Below, one piece after another: positions 1 to 8,026 of a stretch of DNA of 64,000 nucleotides. The DNA lies in the IMG/VR virus record IMGVR_UViG_3300046804_002503, positions 61,678 to 125,677 of that record; one strand, written 5' to 3'. Both the position numbers and the translations under genes were made by a program. Each line of letters begins with the position of its first letter. The stretch's first letter is position 1. The notes beneath the pieces were generated by a model. The model was given only the letters and a program-made list of their open reading frames with translations. It searched no databases and had not been told where the DNA came from. This DNA comes from a virus.

Positions 1-99
1 TCCTAAATTAAAGTAATGTTCTGCTTTTTGTAAAGCCTCAATTTGTTGAGGCCAGGGGTTGTTGCCCGGGAAGTTGCTTAGGAATGTGTTTGTCTTCAA
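1..99 (-). CDS. Left-edge partial gene, possibly helicase N-terminus
   Basis: An open minus-strand frame runs off the left edge and overlaps the end of the next gene. It can start at a TTG at 97-99; no ATG is available. The 33 visible codons read as a plausible protein start, with a PWPQQIEALQKAEHYF stretch that resembles the segment ahead of the P-loop in some phage helicases. No catalytic motif lies within the window, so the helicase idea is only a guess. Stop-free coding-like sequence to the edge is the main support. Confidence 0.35.
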   Translation of the reverse strand, partial: MKTNTFLSNFPGNNPWPQQIEALQKAEHYFNLG

Positions 100-328
100 T
101 TTCTTTGAGAAGTTCTAGGTTAAGTTCTTTTTGTACACAGGTACAGGTAAGGTAGAATAGAGTATTAGTATCTCTGCCTGTAAAGCCTCTTGCACTACAT
201 TTCTTGCAATTATTTTTGGGTTGTTTTTTAAGGGGTAATTGTCCAAGCCCCATTAATTTAACATCAGATTCTGGTAAATGGTAAAATATACCCGAAAACG
301 CACTAAAAAATAAAATAGTTTTACTCAT
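38..328 (-). CDS. Small zinc-finger-like phage protein
   Basis: This 96-residue protein has a CKKC motif near residues 41-44 followed by ARGFTGRD, and a TCTC cluster near residues 61-64. The spacing resembles half of a DnaJ-type zinc-binding repeat and is seen in small phage proteins of unknown role. Its start overlaps the end of the upstream gene by 8 bases, so the two are probably co-translated. No enzymatic motif is visible. The zinc-binding idea comes only from the paired cysteines. Confidence 0.6.
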   Translation of the reverse strand: MSKTILFFSAFSGIFYHLPESDVKLMGLGQLPLKKQPKNNCKKCSARGFTGRDTNTLFYLTCTCVQKELNLELLKEIEDKHIPKQLPGQQPLASTN

Positions 329-677
329 GGCAATTAATAGTTAATATACTATCCCAAAATTTGTTATTAGCTACCTTGGTTGCGTAAACTTTTAAATAAT
401 GTTCTATTTCCGGTGCCAATTTTGCTAAGGTTTTAATCCTATAATCAAAATAAACTAATCCTTCATCTGGATAAAATTCAATATCATAAGGAATAGGTAT
501 TTCTATTTTATCTTTGTCTCTTTTAGATGAATTAATAATAAATGAAATATAAAAATTCTTTTGATAAAAAAGAATAAGTCTACCTTGTTTATAGGTTTTG
601 TTGTTAAATTCCAACGTTACATTTTTTTGAAGCAAAAATTTACATGCTTCTTCTAAGGTAGATCCATTAATATTCAT
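321..677 (-). CDS. Hypothetical protein, 118 aa
   Basis: I do not recognise this protein. It has alternating hydrophobic and charged beta-strand-like stretches and no signal peptide, membrane segment or cysteine motif. It overlaps the downstream gene by 8 bases and the upstream WYL_2-like gene by 4 bases (ATGA type). It is therefore a translationally coupled member of the minus-strand accessory operon. Length and opening residues resemble the neighbouring SH3-like protein, so a small beta-barrel fold is possible but unproven. Confidence 0.6.
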   Translation of the reverse strand: MNINGSTLEEACKFLLQKNVTLEFNNKTYKQGRLILFYQKNFYISFIINSSKRDKDKIEIPIPYDIEFYPDEGLVYFDYRIKTLAKLAPEIEHYLKVYATKVANNKFWDSILTINCHE

Positions 678-1054
678 TTATCCATAAATTGAGCTTTTTC
701 TTGTGCTGACATTTTAATTAAAATTTCAGAAAAATATTTCCAAAATTCTTCTGGTGTACTGGCTAAAACCTGAACCACACTAGCATTGCCCGCTGGTACG
801 GCCCTCCAGTCTTGCATGAAAATATCATACACAGCTAAAAGATTATAAGATTCAAAATTGTAAGCAGGTGAGTTAGTGGGTAATCTAAAATTTAAAAATT
901 TTAATCCCATTGGAGAATTTAAAATTTCTAAATTTAAAGAACACAGCATACGTCTAGTAGTAGGTCTGTTTGCTCGTTGCATACGTCGAGTAAATCTTAA
1001 CTCTACTACATTTTTAGACAATAGTTGTTTTAACCCATTAACTGATAAGCTCAC
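674..1054 (-). CDS. WYL_2 / Sm-like SH3 beta-barrel protein
   Basis: This 126-residue protein opens with LKQLLSKNVVELRFTRR, followed by an MLCSLNLEIL stretch and then AVYDIFMQDWRAVP. The pattern of a VVE-x-xFT strand, an 'R-x-L/C-x-L' strand and a final 'V-D-x-x-x-x-WR' strand matches the small Sm-like SH3 barrel proteins (WYL_2/DUF2693 type) common in T4-like cyanophages. Their role is unknown; nucleic-acid or transcription-factor binding has been suggested for the fold. The start overlaps the GroES-like gene by 4 bases. Confidence 0.55.
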   Translation of the reverse strand: MSLSVNGLKQLLSKNVVELRFTRRMQRANRPTTRRMLCSLNLEILNSPMGLKFLNFRLPTNSPAYNFESYNLLAVYDIFMQDWRAVPAGNASVVQVLASTPEEFWKYFSEILIKMSAQEKAQFMDK

Positions 1055-1440
1055 TTGGTTGTTTTAGGAGAACAAACTCCAAAAATTCTATCTTCATTTA
1101 AGAAGACAATGTTTTTAAGACCATTTAAATTAGATACTTGTAATCCTCTATCATTGGGAAATACAATAAAATCTCCTTGTTTTACAGTCTTACAGTCAGG
1201 TCCACTTAAAACTACTCTACCAATTCTCCAAGTATGTTGTACAGCTCCCAATGGCACCCAAATACTACCTCTTTTTACTTCTGTACCTTCTTCGTTAATA
1301 TCTACGTACTGGACCATTAAGATATTGTCTAGGACTTTTTCTAATTGCCAATCTTCTAATTCAAAGGCATTTCCTTGATAATGTTCTACTTGGATTTTTC
1401 CACCAATTCTGTCTTCTAAATTTGTAGGCCTATCTATCAT
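1051..1440 (-). CDS. 31: GroES / gp31-like cochaperonin
   Basis: A 129-residue protein. Residues about 38-125 fit a Cpn10 fold: the DNILMVQYVD opening strand, a 'RIGRVVLSGPD' strand, 'VKQGDFIVFPNDRG' and a terminal 'NEDRIFGV' strand. In T4, gp31 replaces host GroES so that GroEL can fold the major capsid protein; related cochaperonins are common in marine T4-like phages. The mobile-loop region is replaced by an unusual N-terminal extension of about 35 residues. The upstream spacer to the next gene is 6 bases and contains a TAAATA box at 1448-1453. Confidence 0.75.
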   Translation of the reverse strand: MIDRPTNLEDRIGGKIQVEHYQGNAFELEDWQLEKVLDNILMVQYVDINEEGTEVKRGSIWVPLGAVQHTWRIGRVVLSGPDCKTVKQGDFIVFPNDRGLQVSNLNGLKNIVFLNEDRIFGVCSPKTTK

Positions 1441-1446
1441 ACTATG

Positions 1447-1836
1447 TTATTTAATTTTAATGTTGAAATCTTCAAGGAGTTGATTATAAACCAATAATTC
1501 TTTTTGTGAAATCTCCATACTAGATGCGTAATTTGTTAATTCTTCTTGTTCTAAATTTTCTTTGCTTTGTTTTTTGATGTAAGAAAATTTTTTATTTACT
1601 TTGGGCAATATTGTTCTGTAAAAATATCCAACACATTCTGGATATTTGTTTAAACAAGTGTGCTTGAGCCATCTGTTTACAGTGACATTAATAATTTGAG
1701 CATAACTATCATCTAACATAGAAAGCCACCTATTCACAATAAAGCTAGATGGCACATTAGATGATGGTTGAATATTATTTTTTTTAATTAACCAATTAAG
1801 GTATGGAAACAAATCGTCTTTAGGTTTTTTAGTCAT
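1447..1836 (-). CDS. 62: Possible clamp-loader small subunit (gp62-like)
   Basis: I chose the ATG at 1834-1836, which shares a base with the stop of the DUF366 gene (TAATG), giving 129 residues. An upstream in-frame ATG would overlap that gene by 30 bases. The segment around residues 30-80 (PSSFIVNRWLSML, then NRWL, YPECVGYFYRTILPK and YIKK) resembles the short gp62-like clamp-loader subunits of marine T4-like phages, which join gp44 to load clamp gp45. Similarity is weak and T4 gp62 is longer, so the call is tentative. Confidence 0.45.
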   Translation of the reverse strand: MTKKPKDDLFPYLNWLIKKNNIQPSSNVPSSFIVNRWLSMLDDSYAQIINVTVNRWLKHTCLNKYPECVGYFYRTILPKVNKKFSYIKKQSKENLEQEELTNYASSMEISQKELLVYNQLLEDFNIKIK

Positions 1837-2408
1837 TAAATTACTTTTGTGGTAGCTATGAAACAATCTTTTAAAATGTTTTCAAAGATAGCTTTAACGT
1901 CTTCTGCGAATGATTTTGTATCTGCTTCTGATAAAAATAAAGAAAATGCAAAGGAAGGTGCTTTAGGACCTGCTGAAATATTAATTCCTAAATGACCCAA
2001 AGCTACATTTTCTGAGACTTTGGTAATACTAACACTAGCTTTACCAAAGGTTTCCATACCACTCTTTTTTAACATTAAATCATCACCTCTTACCTCTACA
2101 TCATAAAGGCCGTATGTCTTTTTTCGTAGCAAATTTGCTATTTCCTGAACAAAAAGTCTTTGAAAAAATACTGCTCCGATTGGGTTCATGTTAGGAATTT
2201 CCCAACAAAAATTTAATGCATCATCTGAATAGATAAAATCATTATTAATTTTATCTTCTAGATCTATCAGATTGTCTGTCACATTCATTACACCTCTAGT
2301 AATATATAAAAATCCTAAAGGAGAATTGCCTATATCTTTGTGTACTAATTTATAGGCAAATCTTTGATGTATTAAAGAACCGTCATAATCTTCTTTTACG
2401 TAACTCAT
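1836..2408 (-). CDS. DUF366 family protein
   Basis: A 190-residue protein of normal family length. It shows the DUF366 landmarks in order: EDYDGS near the N-terminus, 'LIDLEDKI', 'QRLFVQEI', 'EVRGDDLM', 'ASVSITKVS', 'LGINIS', and a C-terminal 'FAEDV...ATTKV'. DUF366 is mainly archaeal, of unknown activity, and I recall it being related in fold to lipoate/biotin ligases. It lies in the same minus-strand run as QueC and the glutamine amidotransferase, so a part in deazaguanine chemistry is conceivable. That link is only positional. The stop overlaps the next start by one base. Confidence 0.7.
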   Translation of the reverse strand: MSYVKEDYDGSLIHQRFAYKLVHKDIGNSPLGFLYITRGVMNVTDNLIDLEDKINNDFIYSDDALNFCWEIPNMNPIGAVFFQRLFVQEIANLLRKKTYGLYDVEVRGDDLMLKKSGMETFGKASVSITKVSENVALGHLGINISAGPKAPSFAFSLFLSEADTKSFAEDVKAIFENILKDCFIATTKVI

Positions 2409-2422
2409 ATGTTTATAATAAA

Positions 2423-3103
2423 TTATTTGTTGAATTTTTCTCTAAATTTTATGGCACTAGAATGCCATTCTGGGGTATTCATGCTATCACCTAAACCATG
2501 ATGTGTTACTTTAATAGGTAATACTCCCACAGATGCTTTCTTTTCATTGCAGCGTAAACAAAAAGACAAATCATAATGATGAAAATCAAAGTCTTCGTCA
2601 AAATTTAAACCCTTCTCAAAAGCTTTGTCTACATCTACAGCTATAAAAAGACCATCTATTACCAAAGCTCTGCTTTTAGTAGGTCCAAAAACTGAAGTCC
2701 ATTCATTTCCATCAGCTATGTGAGATACTTCTCCTACCCAATCTTCTCTGTTACTCATTAAATGCCATGCTGTTGGTTTGTTGAGGTCTATTTTCTTAGC
2801 ACCGGCTAATCCAGTCACAACATAAGGAGATTCATTTAATTTTTCTACTAAATAAAAATCATTTATCTCTACATCATCATGAACAAATAAAAGAATTTTA
2901 TTTTTGTGTTCCAGATTATTTAAATAAGAATTATAAACTTTGGACAAACCAGTTTTATTGTCTTTAGTTATTTTAAAATCAAATAATTTTTGCCCATCAC
3001 TATACAATAAGTCTAATTTGTAAAGACTTTTATAAAGAGGACAATTATAAAATTCTTCTAAAGTTTTAGATTGAGTTGCTGATACTATTACTACTTGTTT
3101 CAT
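2423..3103 (-). CDS. Glycosyltransferase, GT2-like (Glyco_tranf_2_5 type)
   Basis: A 226-residue GT-A protein. The 'ILLFVHDDVEI' stretch near residues 70-80 supplies the nucleotide-sugar/metal-binding DD motif. A C-terminal 'FDFHHYDLSFCLRC' segment is typical of this glycosyltransferase family, where it sits near the acceptor site. It overlaps the GDP-mannose epimerase gene by 4 bases, suggesting that the two act on one sugar pathway. The sugar donor and acceptor cannot be read from sequence. It may decorate virion, host glycan or phage DNA. Confidence 0.75.
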   Translation of the reverse strand: MKQVVIVSATQSKTLEEFYNCPLYKSLYKLDLLYSDGQKLFDFKITKDNKTGLSKVYNSYLNNLEHKNKILLFVHDDVEINDFYLVEKLNESPYVVTGLAGAKKIDLNKPTAWHLMSNREDWVGEVSHIADGNEWTSVFGPTKSRALVIDGLFIAVDVDKAFEKGLNFDEDFDFHHYDLSFCLRCNEKKASVGVLPIKVTHHGLGDSMNTPEWHSSAIKFREKFNK

Positions 3104-4113
3104 ACAGAAGCTAATTGACTTTTAATCCATTGATAAGTGACTGCTAAACCTTCTACTAAAGGTTGTGTAGGTTTCCAATTTAATTTTTCAAAAATAAGCG
3201 TATTATCAGAATTTCTACCCCTTACACCGGTTGGTCCGGCTATATGTTTCTTGGTTAATTTTTTGCCTTCAAAATTACACGCCAGATCTACTAATTCATT
3301 AATTGAAACCATTTCATCTGAACCTATGTTAACTGGTTCAGAGAAATCCGATTCCATTAACCTTCTCACCCCTTCAATACATTCATCAATGTATAAAAAA
3401 GATCTAGTTTGTTTTCCATCACCCCAAATTTCAATTTCAGAAGAAGTAGGTGCACTTAATACTTTACGGCAAATAGCAGCCGGTGCTTTTTCTTTGCCGC
3501 CTTTCCAAGTGCCAAACGGTCCAAAGATGTTATGAAATCTTGCTATTCTAACATTTAATCCTTTATTACGTGCATAACTTAGATATAAACGTTCACTAAA
3601 TAATTTTTCCCAGCCATACTCACTGTCTGGTGCTGCAGGATATGCAGAAGATTCTTTGCAATTAGGATTAGATGGATCTTCTTGATTGTATGCTGGATAC
3701 ATGCAAGCACTGCTAGAATAAAATACCTTCTTAACATTGAATTTGACACTCAATTCTGCTACATTTAAATTAATAGTAGCAGAATTAGTCATTAAGTCTG
3801 CATCGTTTTCACCAGTAAAAATATATCCAGCTCCTCCCATATCTGCTGCTAACTGATATACTTCATCAAAAGCATTTTCTTTTTCTGATAAAGAATGTTG
3901 TTCTGGTGCTAAAAACAAAAGAGAAGTCTTTTCTCGATCACGTAAATCACAAATTACAAATTCATCTGCAGATGAATCACAAAATTCTGGATGTTTTAAA
4001 TCTGCTGCTCTAACCCAATAACCTTCTTGTTTTAAACGGTTAACTAAATGAGAACCGATAAAACCACCGGCTCCTAAAACTAAAGCTTTTTTTTGGTCTT
4101 TTTGATATTTCAT
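3100..4113 (-). CDS. GDP-mannose 3,5-epimerase-like SDR
   Basis: This 337-residue extended short-chain dehydrogenase has the NAD motif G14-A-G-G17-F-I-G20 and a catalytic Y166-x3-K170 (YGWEK). It also carries signatures specific to GDP-D-mannose 3',5'-epimerase: 'LAADMGGAGYI', 'YSSSACMYP', 'RFHNIFGPFGTWKGG', 'GDGKQTRSFLYIDEC' and 'VNIGSDEMVS'. The enzyme would convert GDP-mannose to GDP-L-galactose or GDP-gulose. It overlaps the neighbouring glycosyltransferase and amidotransferase genes by 4 bases on each side. Transfer from a cellular source is likely, given its closeness to full-length cellular enzymes. Confidence 0.85.
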   Translation of the reverse strand: MKYQKDQKKALVLGAGGFIGSHLVNRLKQEGYWVRAADLKHPEFCDSSADEFVICDLRDREKTSLLFLAPEQHSLSEKENAFDEVYQLAADMGGAGYIFTGENDADLMTNSATINLNVAELSVKFNVKKVFYSSSACMYPAYNQEDPSNPNCKESSAYPAAPDSEYGWEKLFSERLYLSYARNKGLNVRIARFHNIFGPFGTWKGGKEKAPAAICRKVLSAPTSSEIEIWGDGKQTRSFLYIDECIEGVRRLMESDFSEPVNIGSDEMVSINELVDLACNFEGKKLTKKHIAGPTGVRGRNSDNTLIFEKLNWKPTQPLVEGLAVTYQWIKSQLASV

Positions 4114-4754
4114 ATAAAATAAGGATTTGTGTATTTAAAAGAGTCTTTGACTGTCAAGAAATTATCTTTTAATTCTAAAATTACTCCGTCTTCTTTTATT
4201 CTTTCTGCATTTTCAAATTCTGAAGAGCTAAAGCTGTCTTTTTCTACCCACAAAGAGCTTCCAGCTTTAACTACATAAAATTTCTTACCAGTAAAAACCC
4301 AACTAGTAAGCAATCCTTGCAGCTTGGAATATGTTTGAGATATATTATGGTTTTTTGTTAAAAGATAAGGAATAATAGATGAATCTACTTCAAATGAAGA
4401 GTGTTCTGGAAAAGATTTAAAGTTAGAAATAATACCATTATGAGCTACATAATACGAATCATTGTTAAATGGATGTGTGTGAGATTCTTTCCAGATAGTT
4501 TCTGTAGAATTGGTAGGTGCTCTTGAATGAAATGCAAAGTAAGAAAAATTACAAACATTATCTAAATCTTTAATTCTTTGTTTTAAAAGATTTAAATTAA
4601 AAATTCCTTTAGCTTTTTCTACTAAACTAATACATTCTTTATCTTCTTGAAAGGATAAAGCCATAAACCCAGATGAGTGAGACCCTCTTTTTAAATTTAA
4701 TTTGTAAAGAGTATATGCCTTCTCTAAATCTGAACTGCCTGCAATTCCACACAT
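4110..4754 (-). CDS. Class II (Ntn) glutamine amidotransferase beside QueC
   Basis: This 214-residue protein starts MCGIAG, so Cys2 becomes the N-terminal nucleophile after Met removal. Other class II amidotransferase features are KRGSHSSG (residues 22-29), HSRAP (76-80), HTHPF (92-96) and AHNG (104-107). It would release ammonia from glutamine. No synthetase domain is attached, and the gene ends 355 codons from the epimerase-side operon with QueC 4 bases upstream. By analogy with archaeal and phage Gat-QueC fusions, it probably amidates or amidinates the preQ0 nitrile. Which product forms is not decidable here. Confidence 0.8.
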   Translation of the reverse strand: MCGIAGSSDLEKAYTLYKLNLKRGSHSSGFMALSFQEDKECISLVEKAKGIFNLNLLKQRIKDLDNVCNFSYFAFHSRAPTNSTETIWKESHTHPFNNDSYYVAHNGIISNFKSFPEHSSFEVDSSIIPYLLTKNHNISQTYSKLQGLLTSWVFTGKKFYVVKAGSSLWVEKDSFSSSEFENAERIKEDGVILELKDNFLTVKDSFKYTNPYFI

Positions 4755-4758
4755 ACAA

Positions 4759-5505
4759 TTATATTAATTCACAATTATATTTTTGCCAATCTATTTCTCT
4801 GGAGTATTTGATTGGATCTATTTTACCTGCTTGAATCCATCCAGCTATGCGGGCTGAACAAGAAGGGCATTCTCCACATGCTAAATCTGTACCATAACTA
4901 TTGTAACAAGTGTGTGTTTTTGAAAAATCTACACCTAATTCTAACCCATATTCTATGATTTGCTTTTTATCTAAGTCTATAAGAGGTGCTTCTATTTGAA
5001 TTAAATTTCTACGATTGAGGCTTAGGATTTGGTTTAATAAGCTTCTAAATTCTTGAGTACAATCCCAATAACCCGAAGTATCATCTGCTTTTGCTGCACC
5101 ATAAAAGATCGTATCTGCTTTTGCACTCTCTGCTAAAGATGCTGCTATTGATAAAAACATCATATTACGATTGGGTACATATGCTGATGTTTGAGGATCT
5201 CCTATAACATCTCTCATTTTTGGAACATCTAGGTCTAAATTGGTCAAAGAACTGTCTACTAGAGCTGCTCCGATTGACGTTAAATCTATAAATGTATGTT
5301 TAATTCTTTCTGAACCTGCTTGTTTGTTAAAATTCAAAGCATACTGCTGTGCTAATCTTAATTCTCTACCGTGTCTTTGGTTGTAATCAAAAGAAATTGC
5401 CTGAACTAACTCATATTTTTTCAAGGCATGATGTAAAACTACGGTACTATCCATACCTCCACTGTATAACACTAGACAAGACTTCGGAGAATTTTCCACA
5501 TTCAT
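4759..5505 (-). CDS. queC: QueC, 7-cyano-7-deazaguanine (preQ0) synthase
   Basis: I start at the ATG at 5503-5505 because an upstream in-frame start would run through the divergent gene and add residues unlike the family. The 248-residue protein has the PP-loop SGGMDS (15-20), VPNRN (110-114) and the zinc site C200, C210, C213, C216. QueC converts 7-carboxy-7-deazaguanine to preQ0 using ATP and ammonia. The amidotransferase follows 4 bases downstream. A GTAAATATA box used by the divergent gene lies in the 22-base spacer. Confidence 0.93.
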   Translation of the reverse strand: MNVENSPKSCLVLYSGGMDSTVVLHHALKKYELVQAISFDYNQRHGRELRLAQQYALNFNKQAGSERIKHTFIDLTSIGAALVDSSLTNLDLDVPKMRDVIGDPQTSAYVPNRNMMFLSIAASLAESAKADTIFYGAAKADDTSGYWDCTQEFRSLLNQILSLNRRNLIQIEAPLIDLDKKQIIEYGLELGVDFSKTHTCYNSYGTDLACGECPSCSARIAGWIQAGKIDPIKYSREIDWQKYNCELI

Positions 5506-5527
5506 ACGGTAAATATAGTATATTCTA

Positions 5528-6082
5528 ATGAAAACTCTAGCTAAATCATCTAAAAAAAATATTGATTCATTAAATGAGGTGTCTCGTTTACTGAAAAACA
5601 TGCAAAGTAATGTTCAAGAAGAGGCTTCAACACCTTTTATTAAAAGTTTTCTTAAATGTTTGGTAAAAGAGGCAGATGAATTACCCCCTCAAGCACCGGA
5701 AGATTTTACACCAGAAAAAAATAAAGAGGATTTTGAAGGGGCTATGGAGCCGAGTACTCCAGAAGGTGAGTTTGATATTCAAGGTGTAGACCCACAAGCA
5801 CTGGCAGATGCTATTTCTTCTGTTCAAGAATGGTCAACTAAGCTAGATCAGTTTGTCCATTTCTTAAATGACCCTAAATCTCAATCTTTACATAAACTGT
5901 TAGCAGACTTTGACAGACCCGGTTCTTTAGTTAAAGGTATTACAAGAAAAACTTCTGATGGTATTACTCGTGTAGCTGGAGAAATTGCTAAATTGAAGCA
6001 AACTTTAGATGGATTTATTAATTTGGCTCCCAAGAAACAAAGAGATACAGAAGCTTTAGTGGCTACTGGTGCTGCTGGATAG
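5528..6082 (+). CDS. Hypothetical acidic protein, 184 aa
   Basis: I do not recognise this protein. It is a single plus-strand gene set between minus-strand operons. Residues about 50-85 are proline- and glutamate-rich (linker-like), and residues 90-170 are predicted helical with amphipathic repeats. There is no signal peptide or membrane segment. A GTAAATATA box at 5509-5517 resembles a T4-type late promoter, which would make it a late, perhaps virion-associated, product. Its stop lies one base from the convergent primase stop. Confidence 0.6.
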   Translation: MKTLAKSSKKNIDSLNEVSRLLKNMQSNVQEEASTPFIKSFLKCLVKEADELPPQAPEDFTPEKNKEDFEGAMEPSTPEGEFDIQGVDPQALADAISSVQEWSTKLDQFVHFLNDPKSQSLHKLLADFDRPGSLVKGITRKTSDGITRVAGEIAKLKQTLDGFINLAPKKQRDTEALVATGAAG

Positions 6083-6083
6083 T

Positions 6084-7049
6084 CTAAACATATAAAGATT
6101 TTAATATAAAATCATAAGGTATTTCGTTTGTTCCTTCTTTAACAGCCCATTCATTGAAATCTTTATATGGACTGTTAGTCGGCCAACGGAATACCTTTTG
6201 TTTTGCCTGTATTAACTCTAAAATTTTATCTTTAGAAGCTTGATCTTTCTGTGGATTGTCTAAAACCCATATCTTTTCATGAAAGGTGAACTCTGATAAT
6301 TGTTTTTTCTGAGTATCATTCATAGTTAGTCCAGCTAAGCATACACCGTTTTTTACAAACATCGCGTCTATCGGGCCTTCAAATATAAAAATATAATCTA
6401 AATTGGTATCTATTCTTTCTAAACCAAAACAAGTCTTGTCATATCCAATTTTATTAAGATAACGAGGTTCTGAACCATCTAATGCTCTGGTTTGATAGAA
6501 TAAAATTTTACGATCTCTGCTCAAATAAGGTATACATAAACGGTTTTTATGAAAGTGATCTGTTAAACTAATATAATAAGAAGAACTTCTATTAATTGCT
6601 GTGTCTAATTTTCTTTCTTTTAGATAATCTAAAGCTTGGATGTAATAAGGGTTATTCTTGTAATGCTGATATTGTTGATTATCTAGAAGATTTATTGAAT
6701 CGTAAGGAAGGAGCGGCTTCTCTTTTTTGTTATTCTTGCCAAAAGAATTCATTTGTCTAGACAGATCAAAACCACTCTCCTTGTTTTGAATCTCTAATTC
6801 TATTTCTTGTCTAGTTAAACCACTGGAAGCTTGAATCCAACTCAAAGCATTCCATGATTTAGAACAATTAAAACAATAAAAAGTATTAGTAGATGGATAA
6901 AAAAAGAGTCTTTTCTTTTTCAACCAACTTCTACCTTCTCTGCAAATGTTGCAAGAAGCATTATATGTACCGTCAAATTTACGAAAAACCGGTTCTCCGG
7001 CATATGTATAAAATTTGCTTAATACATACTGACCTGGTAACTGCCTCAT
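6084..7049 (-). CDS. 61: DNA primase (gp61-like)
   Basis: A 321-residue protein with an N-terminal zinc-binding domain, C33-x2-C36 and C59-x2-C62, within a stretch that would recognise the priming site. The central-to-C-terminal TOPRIM fold shows 'FIFEGPIDAM' (catalytic Glu at about 224) and 'WVLDN' (Asp at about 264). It would make short RNA primers for lagging-strand synthesis with helicase gp41, encoded at 38146-39531. Length is close to T4 gp61. It is separated from the gp41 region, on the opposite strand. Confidence 0.85.
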   Translation of the reverse strand: MRQLPGQYVLSKFYTYAGEPVFRKFDGTYNASCNICREGRSWLKKKRLFFYPSTNTFYCFNCSKSWNALSWIQASSGLTRQEIELEIQNKESGFDLSRQMNSFGKNNKKEKPLLPYDSINLLDNQQYQHYKNNPYYIQALDYLKERKLDTAINRSSSYYISLTDHFHKNRLCIPYLSRDRKILFYQTRALDGSEPRYLNKIGYDKTCFGLERIDTNLDYIFIFEGPIDAMFVKNGVCLAGLTMNDTQKKQLSEFTFHEKIWVLDNPQKDQASKDKILELIQAKQKVFRWPTNSPYKDFNEWAVKEGTNEIPYDFILKSLYV

Positions 7050-7069
7050 AAAAGCAGTATATAGTAATT

Positions 7070-8017
7070 TTATTCTTGAATCAAGCTCTTAGATTTAAAA
7101 ATATTTGAATAAATGTTTTTAAAATCTACACTATCTTCTAAAGGAGATCTAGCTGTCATACCACCCATAGACATTCTTTGTAACCTTGATAATTCAGCTT
7201 GTTGAGCACGGTCTAAATCTGCTGCTGCATCCTCTTCATCACCTAATTCATCTAAAGTAGAACCAGAGGCAGAACGTGGAACTGCTATCCACCCTTCATC
7301 TGTTCTCTTAACTAATCCTTTTCTGCCCAATTCTGCTGCGATACTTCTTAAATAAGATTTAATAGAAGCATCAGATTCAGAATGCTGAGAGGGGATTAAA
7401 GATCTATCTATTTTAGACACTAATTCATTGTTTTCTAATGGACCTTCTGCTTCAATAAGATCTAATAAAGTTTGCTGCAAATCAGTAAGGTCTAATTCGG
7501 CTCCTTCTGTATCAGAAAATTCTCCGGAAGCCTTTGGTTCTGGTTCTGATTCTTTTGATTCTGGCTCTTCGGAGGCTTCTGGAGCTTCTTCTGTACTAGA
7601 TTCTGGTGAATCTGTAATTTCTGGAACTTCTGAATCTTCAAATTCTTCTGGTTCACCTTGACCATCATTTACTTCTGAAGGTTTTTCTGGTTTAAATCCG
7701 AAATCAAAGATAGTCTGGCTAAGGGTTCTAGTCCAATATTCTGCTGCAGTACCTCCAAATCCTCTATTTCTAAGAAAAGTTCTAATAGAATCTTTTAATT
7801 CCTGATAATCTATTTCAGAATTGGCTCTGTCTTTTAAAAATTCTCCTAGATATTGAAGCATTTGTGCTCCTGTATATTTTCCAGCTTGTCCACCAAACTT
7901 TTCTTTACTAGCAAATGCTGGAGATTTTAAAACTTCACCGGGAATACCTACTCCACCTCGTTTAGGAGCAGCCATTTCTTCTAAAGTACTTTCGCAAATA
8001 TTGTCAAATAAACTCAT
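7070..8017 (-). CDS. Hypothetical acidic protein with C-terminal winged-helix-like region
   Basis: A 315-residue protein in three parts: a conserved-looking helical N-terminus (1-110, with a 'FLRNRGFGG' turn), a very acidic Ser/Pro/Glu linker (about 120-175), and a region at 178-245 with alternating helices and a 'GWIAVP' strand that resembles a winged helix. The function is unknown; the layout would fit a DNA-bound or scaffold-like late protein. A CATAAATA box lies 7 bases before the start (8024-8031), which fits late expression. Confidence 0.6.
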   Translation of the reverse strand: MSLFDNICESTLEEMAAPKRGGVGIPGEVLKSPAFASKEKFGGQAGKYTGAQMLQYLGEFLKDRANSEIDYQELKDSIRTFLRNRGFGGTAAEYWTRTLSQTIFDFGFKPEKPSEVNDGQGEPEEFEDSEVPEITDSPESSTEEAPEASEEPESKESEPEPKASGEFSDTEGAELDLTDLQQTLLDLIEAEGPLENNELVSKIDRSLIPSQHSESDASIKSYLRSIAAELGRKGLVKRTDEGWIAVPRSASGSTLDELGDEEDAAADLDRAQQAELSRLQRMSMGGMTARSPLEDSVDFKNIYSNIFKSKSLIQE

Positions 8018-8026
8018 ATATTTTAT

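Noticed and set aside
5506-5601. Longer start for queC through the divergent spacer
   Set aside because: It adds 32 residues unlike QueC and overlaps the neighbouring plus-strand gene; the internal ATG gives the family length.
6098-6114. GATTTTA-ATA-TAAAATC hairpin at the convergent primase end
   Set aside because: All-AT stem inside a coding end; too weak to call a terminator.
7428-7661. Serine/glycine-rich plus-strand frame
   Set aside because: It is the antisense of the acidic linker in the 315-residue protein; composition only mirrors that linker.
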